The notes beneath the pieces are model-generated. The model was not told where the DNA came from. It was given only the letters and a program-made list of their open reading frames with translations, and did no database searches. Source: Capsicum annuum (Eukaryota; Streptophyta; Magnoliopsida; Solanales; Solanaceae). Taken from it: 64,000 bases of DNA. The position numbers and the translations under genes are program-made. Shown in pieces: positions 58,437 through 64,000 of this stretch. Position 1 is the first letter of the stretch. Every line of letters begins with the position of its first letter. The stretch lies in the NCBI RefSeq assembly GCF_002878395.1, contig NW_025856049.1, forward strand, positions 164,567-228,566, given 5' to 3'.

Positions 58437-61400
58437 GTATCACTTCAAGTAGTTGGGCATCATAACATACTTTCCGTCTCAAGATCCTTAGGACATCGCA
58501 TTAAGCATTTAGGAAACATAGATCTCTATTCATCATCATATACTATCCTAGGGAAGACATGCTATTAGATTATCCCGCATTCAACGAGATCTTACATCAA
58601 GTACTACATACCTATATTGATCTTGTCATGTATTTGGATATCACTTGATTTGGGGGAAACTTCATACTAACACGTCACTATTTACTTGCTAACCACTTGA
58701 CATGTATTAAAAGCTAAGCATATATCAAAGAGCACAAAAGCGGGAAATTTACAATCATCATATCTCGACTTGTTCCTTTGTTCCCTAGGTTCTTTCAAAA
58801 ACCACTAGACATGACCGATTTTACACCTACTTGGGGGTTCATGCTATCCTTCCACATTTCACTGACTAATGCATTTTATCAAACACTTGTCATGCATGGA
58901 CTAGCTCATAATTTTGAGTTTCCTATTCAACATACTATAGCGGCCCTTATGCTTCACCTAAGCTCTTTATCAAACCTATAGGGAACGTTCTTCACTTACT
59001 CAAGCATTTCTACACCCAAAAGTCATGAACACATAACATGGAAAAGCAACTTCAAGAGGGTCTATCACAAACATCACATGAATTCCACATACTAGGGTCA
59101 AAGCTCATAAATTTTGTAGGAAAACATAAATCAAAACTCAACAACACATTAAACATCCATTTCAACTCATTCAAATCATTAACAACTCATAAACATAAAA
59201 ATCTTTTAGTTTTAAAAAGGATTCTTGAGCTTCTTGGATGAAAGGGACCCAAGAATCAACATCTACATAACTTAACCTTTGAAATTGGATGAACTTTAGT
59301 GCTTGAAAATTTATCCAAACTTGAAAGAAATAAATTCTTGAAGCCCACACTATGAGGAACTTGATTCATGAAGAACCCTTGAAGATTCATGTCTAATTTT
59401 TGTAAGATTAGGGTTATTGATTGAAACCATATTTATACTCTCTTGAGACAGTTGAAAAAGAAAATGATTGAATTAGAGTTGGACTAAGAGTTCCTAATGT
59501 TTATAGAGGCTCAAAAAGGGTGGGAAATGACCAAAATACCTTTACAAAAACTCCCATGAATTGCTGGAATATATACTTGATGCCATCCGTGACAGGCTGT
59601 CAGGTTTGTGATAGGCCGTCACAATGGTCATCACAAAAGGGGTCCAAATTCTTGATTTTCTGCCCAGGGCTGGTGACATCATCAAAAATATCATCAGAAT
59701 GCGACAAAGTCGTTAAAATGGGCGCCAAAAACATGATAGCCCATTGGAAACGTCGTCACCGTTTTCTATCTAGACATGCTGGAGTAAAATGGTCATAACT
59801 CATTACTCCGACATCTGATTTAGGGGAAATTGTTATCGTTGGAAAGATAATTCAAAGATCTTTCATTTTATATACAATAAACCACCCATTTATTAATATA
59901 CTACGAGTTATGGTCGATTTAAGTGTACCCAAATTTTGATGGTCACTAAAACTTGAACGATAGGAAAGTTTTCAACTCGTTCATGAGTTAGGAGTCGTCT
60001 ATAATCTTCATTCATGCTCAAATAAATTCCCACACAATTCAAAGTATTTCATAATTTGGAGGATATTTCTGAAATATTTTGACTCAGATTTTTGCTTTAC
60101 CAAATACGCTCTAAGGCTTAGATTGGAAGAGGATTTTGCGGGGCATTACATACCTGTGCCTGCAGAATGAAATACAGGTCCCCCGTGAGGGACGTTAGTA
60201 CAAAAATATGTACTGTCTATGGAAGGCAGAAGGTGACAACACATGATATAATAACTTAGTAGAAATTAGATACAAGTGAATAAATAGTGCTAGTAGACCA
60301 CCTTTTTATTTTTGTAAGATCAGGTACATTACATTTCTTTCTTTATTTTACCTTTCTTACTTCATAATCTTTGTAATTCATATAATACAAATAACCAACT
60401 GATCAGTGGTAAATAGAAAAACTAGGATTGGCCTATGCTAGGCTTACGCCCATGAGCTATCACCTATAATTAAATGTTAGGATTGGCCAATTCTAGTCTT
60501 ATGCCACTAAGCTGCAACCCACATATAAAGGTATTGATATTCTCCCATGCTAGGATTATGCACCTAAGCTACAACTCGTTTTAAATATTTGTATTATTTA
60601 GTTTGTTTAACCTATGAGATTGTTACTTTCGTGGTCATAACATTATTGTACGTTGAAATAGAAATCTACCAGTAAGAGATATATAAATGGGAACTTAATG
60701 CAACAATAATGAGGTAGGGAGCTATTGTCACACAAATGAATTATTTAGGCACAGAAAATAATACACTGGTCTTATTTGAGTAAACGGAGAACTACTGAAA
60801 TTCTCTAGTGAAAATAGACGTCCAGGTTTAATATTAAGCATGTATTGAAGTGTTTTAACATATTTGAGAGTGGGAACAAGGCATTGACAAAATGGGATAT
60901 AATACACTGCCATTATGTATCACTTGTTAAGGATAACCTTGGAAGCTTACTTGATGGACCTAGATGTCCTATTTCATGCGTAAGAGTGCAAAATAGAGTA
61001 TGCCTTACATACCTTATTATATAACTCCTAAATTAAAAAACCTTCACTTCTCACCTTTTAAATTACTTATCTACAATAGAGGGTATGTTAAACTAATATT
61101 AGAAACCAACCGACACGTTTGGGCTATTGTACTTTACCAAAATAGTAACAGGGCAGTAAGCTCTCAGTCTATCAACTAATAGTGTTATTTTAACCCTTTT
61201 CTCCTCCAATTACATGCACATACCATACATGTGTTTATAAGGTTCACCAAAACCACCTTGGCTTTATTACACATTCCAAACAATATGGAAAACTGATTGG
61301 GCAGTAAACAAATGCAATAATTAGTTTGATGGTATACCGCAACACCTTTTTTCTATATTTTGTTAAAAACTATTAACATCTTTCTCCAACATCAACCAGG

Positions 61401-61990
61401 AAGACCACAGCATATACATACAAAAGCATTCCGTAAAACAGTCCCAAATCCCTTTTATTAGTTGCAAGCAATTATTGAACTCATCATCTCTTGAGTTCTC
61501 AATAAAAACACATTTATAGTTCTATCTCAAATTCATATATATAGAGAACAAAATGGAGCAGTCACCGTACCTTAATTCTGTAACTTATAATTATATTTGA
61601 TCTCCTCAAGAACTTTAACTTTTACTTTCCTTCACACTTTAAACGAAAGAAGAAAAGAGATCTCTTAATAAAAAAGAAAACGTGAGCAAGTAGTTGGTCT
61701 ATATTATTCCATGTATTTATAATTAGACACCTATAGCATATTTTTATAATCTTCCATTAGATAATTAAGCTAGAACTTGAGTGTTTTCACATACCTTAGA
61801 TTGGAAAGATGAGGGTTTTCTTCAATAACCCTAGAAGGAATTTTAGGGTTGTTGTTGTTGTCCTTGTAAACAAAGGGAGAAAGCTGAGGTTTAAAAGGGA
61901 ATATTATGGTTAAAATGAGCAAAATGGCCAGCTATATTGATCTTATATTGAGCCCTTATTATAGACCTCATTTCCAGCTACAAATTAGTC

Positions 61991-62011
61991 AAGTAGGTGA
62001 TACACCTACTT
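61991..62011. promoter_or_regulatory. Dyad site 1 in A2 LTR
   Basis: Perfect inverted repeat AAGTAGGTG-ATA-CACCTACTT, with 9-bp arms and a 3-bp centre. Confidence 0.6.
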
Positions 62012-62036
62012 AAAGGCTCAAGCTGCTCAAAATTTC

Positions 62037-62059
62037 AAAGTAGGTGATGCACCTACTTT
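62037..62059. promoter_or_regulatory. Dyad site 2 in A2 LTR
   Basis: Perfect inverted repeat AAAGTAGGTG-ATG-CACCTACTTT, with 10-bp arms. Confidence 0.6.
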
Positions 62060-62224
62060 CTTAAATTCTTATTTGGGCTCAATTTACTTGGACCTTTGAA
62101 AGATCTTAAGAGTTGGGATATTTCTCAATTTTTTTCCTCTTTTCTTTAATTTGGCCAAAATTATTACATTAGTTTAGGTCCATATCTGGTCCATAGCCAT
62201 GCGTCCATTAATTTGGTCCAAAAA

Positions 62225-62255
62225 GCTTAAGTGGGTGAATCACCTACTAGCTTAA
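62225..62255. promoter_or_regulatory. Dyad site 3 in A2 LTR, imperfect
   Basis: AAGTGGGTG-AAT-CACCTACTA, the same layout with two arm mismatches, set in a longer AAGCTT...AGCTT frame. Confidence 0.45.
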
Positions 62256-62561
62256 TTAAGTCAAGCAAGCATCTGAATATTTCATTCGATTTCCAACTCC
62301 CAATTACATTAATCTAACCGTAAACTTGTACACACTTAGTCACTTTATACTTTAGATCCAAATACCAGCTTACAATCCAAAGTTTAAATAGTTGTATCGA
62401 TGTTAACTTGACCTTGTAACATAAAAAAGTACGGGAAGCATCTATAATTTCATCTACACCATTAATACTTGCATAACAAATCACATCTGTTACCTATACC
62501 ACAATATTATACCAAGTTACCAGTAAATAGGAAAAGTACATGTAATGTCAGGGGTGTCACA

Positions 62562-62577
62562 TCCTCCCCTCCTTAGA
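62562..62577 (-). promoter_or_regulatory. A2 polypurine tract
   Basis: CTAAGGAGGGGAGGA on the minus strand, adjoining the LTR. Confidence 0.75.
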
Positions 62578-62679
62578 AAAATACATCCTCTAATGTTAGC
62601 ATAACTATCCAACAAAAACAAGTTCAAGCCTAAATTAAACATCCCTATAATCACAGAGTACTAATTATTATACTTACTT

Positions 62680-62900
62680 GTTATTGCTCCAATTCAGCAT
62701 CATGGACTTTTTCTTCGTATTTGAACAAATGGGGGTACTTATATTTCATCACTTCTTCAGCTTCCCATGTTATCTCTTCTAATGGTTTGTTTCACCAAAG
62801 CACTTTTACCGAAGCTATTTCTTTATTCCTTACCTTTTTAATTTGTTGATCTAGGATAGTAATAGTTTTTTATTCATAGGTGGATTACCCATGCACTTTT
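62680..62900 (-). pseudogene. A2 chromodomain
   Basis: Minus strand: traces of an IKNK/VKVLW block, then EEITWEAEEVMKYKYPHLFK (about 62720-62790), the chromodomain signature, after the integrase. Frameshifts present. It supports placing the A family among chromoviruses. Confidence 0.72.
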
Positions 62901-63640
62901 AAAGCATTGAGATATGAAATACTAGATGAACAGTAGATAGCTTTTTGGGTAGCTCTAATTCATAAGAAAATTGGCCAAACCACTAGTAATCTTAGATGGT
63001 CCTATATAACGTGAACTTAGTTTTCCTTTCCTTAGTTTTCCTTTCCTACCAAATCCCATAGCCCCCTTCTCCTAACATCTGCATATGACTTGTGTCCACT
63101 TTATTCTTTCTCCAACCATTGTTGGATCACTTTAACCCTTTCCATATATGGATGAACACGATCTGGCCAGAATAAGGCAGTTTTACCCACTTCAAACTAT
63201 CCAATTGGTGATCTACACTTTCTTTCTTACAAAGATTTATATGGTGCCATTTTAATACTTGAATGATAGCTATTGTTGTAGGCAAACTTGATGAGAGGTA
63301 AATGATCATCCCAAATTTCTTTAAAGTCCAATACACAAGCTCGTAGCAGATCTTCAAGTGTTTAAATGGTACGTTCTACTTTTCCATCAGTTTGAGGATG
63401 AAAAGTTGTACTTAGATTCACTTGTGTCCCCAAATTTCTTTGAAAAGACTTCCATAAAAATGCAGTAAATTGATTTGCTCGATCTGATATAATAGAGAAT
63501 AATACTCCGTGTAGTCGAACTATCTCTTTGATATATAATTTGGCATACTCTTTAACTGTATAAGTTGTCCTATCTGGTAGGAAGTGTGCTAATTTTGTAA
63601 ACCAATCAACTATCACCCATATGTAATTAAGCTTTCAATA
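62901..63640 (-). pseudogene. A2 integrase core and C-terminus
   Basis: The core is open at 63362-63616 (84 aa): IVDWFTKLAHFLP (first Asp), FSIISDRANQF (second Asp), HPQTDGKVERTI (Glu). All three catalytic residues are kept; the Gly after the second Asp-Arg is Ala. The following [20 protein letters not shown] part is at about 63280-63350 in another frame. The C-terminal segment to 62901 is broken, with an apparent repeat of TTAGTTTTCCTTTCC near 63018-63046. Confidence 0.82.
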
Positions 63641-64000
63641 TGTACAAGGTAACCCAGTGACAAAATCTATGTTGATGATATTCCACTTCCAGATTGAAAG
63701 ATCTATACATTGCATATAACCATCGGGCTTCTGATTCTCTACTTTAACTCATTTACAATTTGGACATTCAGCTATAAATTATGCCATGTTCTCATTCATG
63801 TCACCCCACCAATATATTCCTTTCAAATCATGATACATTTTAGTTGACCCCGGGTGGATGGAATACCTTGAATGATGTGCCTCTATCATAATCTTTGTTT
63901 TTAGCCCATCTACATTAGGCACACATAATCTATTTTGGCATTGAAGTGCTCCCTCTTGCGTTAGCTTAAATGACTTTGTCATACGATATTGTACATTCTC
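63641..64000 (-). pseudogene. A2 integrase zinc finger
   Basis: Open at 63779-63982 (67 aa): EAHHSRYSIHPGSTKMYHDL, GIYWWGDMNENMA, then after one stop a CPNC pair at about 63750-63765. This is the HHCC domain with all four ligands traceable. It matches 1-250. Confidence 0.82.

Larger units (their letters stand above)
51134..60150 (-). mobile_element. Element K: gag-only LTR retrotransposon
   Basis: A 9017-bp insertion: 3' LTR 51134-54531, interior of only 2005 bp, 5' LTR 56537-60150. Flanks are CACCT (51129-51133) and TACCT (60151-60155), one transition apart. The interior has a PBS, a gag with zinc knuckle, and then no protease, RT, RNase H or integrase before the PPT. This matches the published concept of terminal-repeat elements with a GAG domain (TR-GAG). 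The LTRs, over three quarters of the element, are of the H type and about 87% alike by eye over the first 250 bp. Confidence 0.87.
56537..60150 (-). repeat. K 5' LTR
   Basis: A 3614-bp LTR, TGTAATGCCCC to GGGGCATTACA in plus reading, both ends intact and forming an inverted terminal pair. TATA-like CTATAAACATT on the minus strand at 59498-59508. Promoter-proximal GATAGGC(C/T)GTCA words at 59590-59640. Arrays at 57592-57735 and 58327-58436. Confidence 0.88.
60151..62561 (-). repeat. A2 3' LTR, piece 2
   Basis: Continuation of the A2 LTR after K, ending GGGGTGTCACA. The first 160 bp align with A1 at 14035-14195; the remainder has no partner in the window because A1 is truncated. A repeated TAGGATTGGCC...TATGCC pattern is present at 60420-60570. 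Near 61990-62250 three dyad-symmetric AAGTAGGTG/CACCTACTT sites occur. No gene. Confidence 0.75.
50702..64000 (-). mobile_element. Element A2: gypsy chromovirus, 3' part, interrupted by K
   Basis: Minus-strand element of the A1 family running off the right edge. Present are the 3' LTR (50702-51133 plus 60151-62561, 2843 bp joined), PPT, chromodomain, integrase and its zinc finger. K is inserted in the LTR. The left flank is CAAGA (50697-50701); its partner lies outside. Homology between 1-250 and 63741-64000 shows that A1 and A2 belong to one family. Confidence 0.82.

Noticed and set aside
59520..59798. 92-aa plus-strand ORF
   Set aside because: Inside the K 5' LTR across its promoter region; the equivalent stretch is partly deleted in the 3' LTR.
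1..64000. Host protein gene, tRNA, rRNA, CRISPR array or bacterial-type operon
   Set aside because: Nearly every interval is accounted for by an LTR, leader or gag-pol relic; no intron-exon gene structure or RNA gene was recognised by eye.

Overview
This window is plant nuclear DNA made almost entirely of nested, decayed LTR retrotransposons. I found no host gene, tRNA, rRNA or CRISPR array. Chromodomain-bearing Ty3/gypsy pol remnants, initiator-Met primer-binding sites, 2.3-3.6 kb LTRs that start TGTAAYRCCCC-like and end GTTACA-like, low GC and ubiquitous stops and frameshifts suggest pericentromeric heterochromatin of a large plant genome. Solanaceae is my best guess, from familiarity with such LTRs; no search was possible.

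Layout by element (my labels). A1 (minus; 1-14195, running off the left edge) is a chromovirus-like gypsy element with RNase H, RT, protease, gag, PBS and part of a 5' LTR. B (minus; 1854-11709) sits in the A1 protease-RT linker and carries two solo LTRs (4338-6717 and 6871-9404). At 14195 the A1 LTR is fused to G (14196-15633), a truncated relative of B. G abuts F, a gypsy protease fragment (15634-20610) split by C (16110-20487), another relative of B.

I (minus; 20611-45360) is a gypsy element whose 3' LTR is split in three by H (plus; 21063-30274, exact ATATA target-site duplication) and J (minus; 31076-40751, the most complete gypsy element here). The I protease is cut by D (plus; from 45361), a third relative of B. 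The D 3' LTR is broken at about 48927 and fused to E (minus; 48928-50701), a fourth relative. E is interrupted by A2 (minus; from 50702, running off the right edge), the same family as A1. The A2 LTR is interrupted by K (51134-60150), an element with two LTRs and gag only.

Two element types stand out. The B/C/D/E/G family has roughly 0.7-0.9 kb LTRs starting TGATA, no recognisable pol, a long leader with paired TTGACC boxes, and an unfamiliar ORF. K is a gag-only element. Neither could move without proteins from another element; the chromoviruses around them are plausible helpers. All four B-family insertions whose host site is visible lie in the protease or protease-RT linker of a gypsy element, which is the most unusual pattern in the window.

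The 100-N gap at 26728-26827 is flanked by the same 28 bases on both sides, and collapsing it restores an integrase reading frame, so it is probably an assembly artefact.
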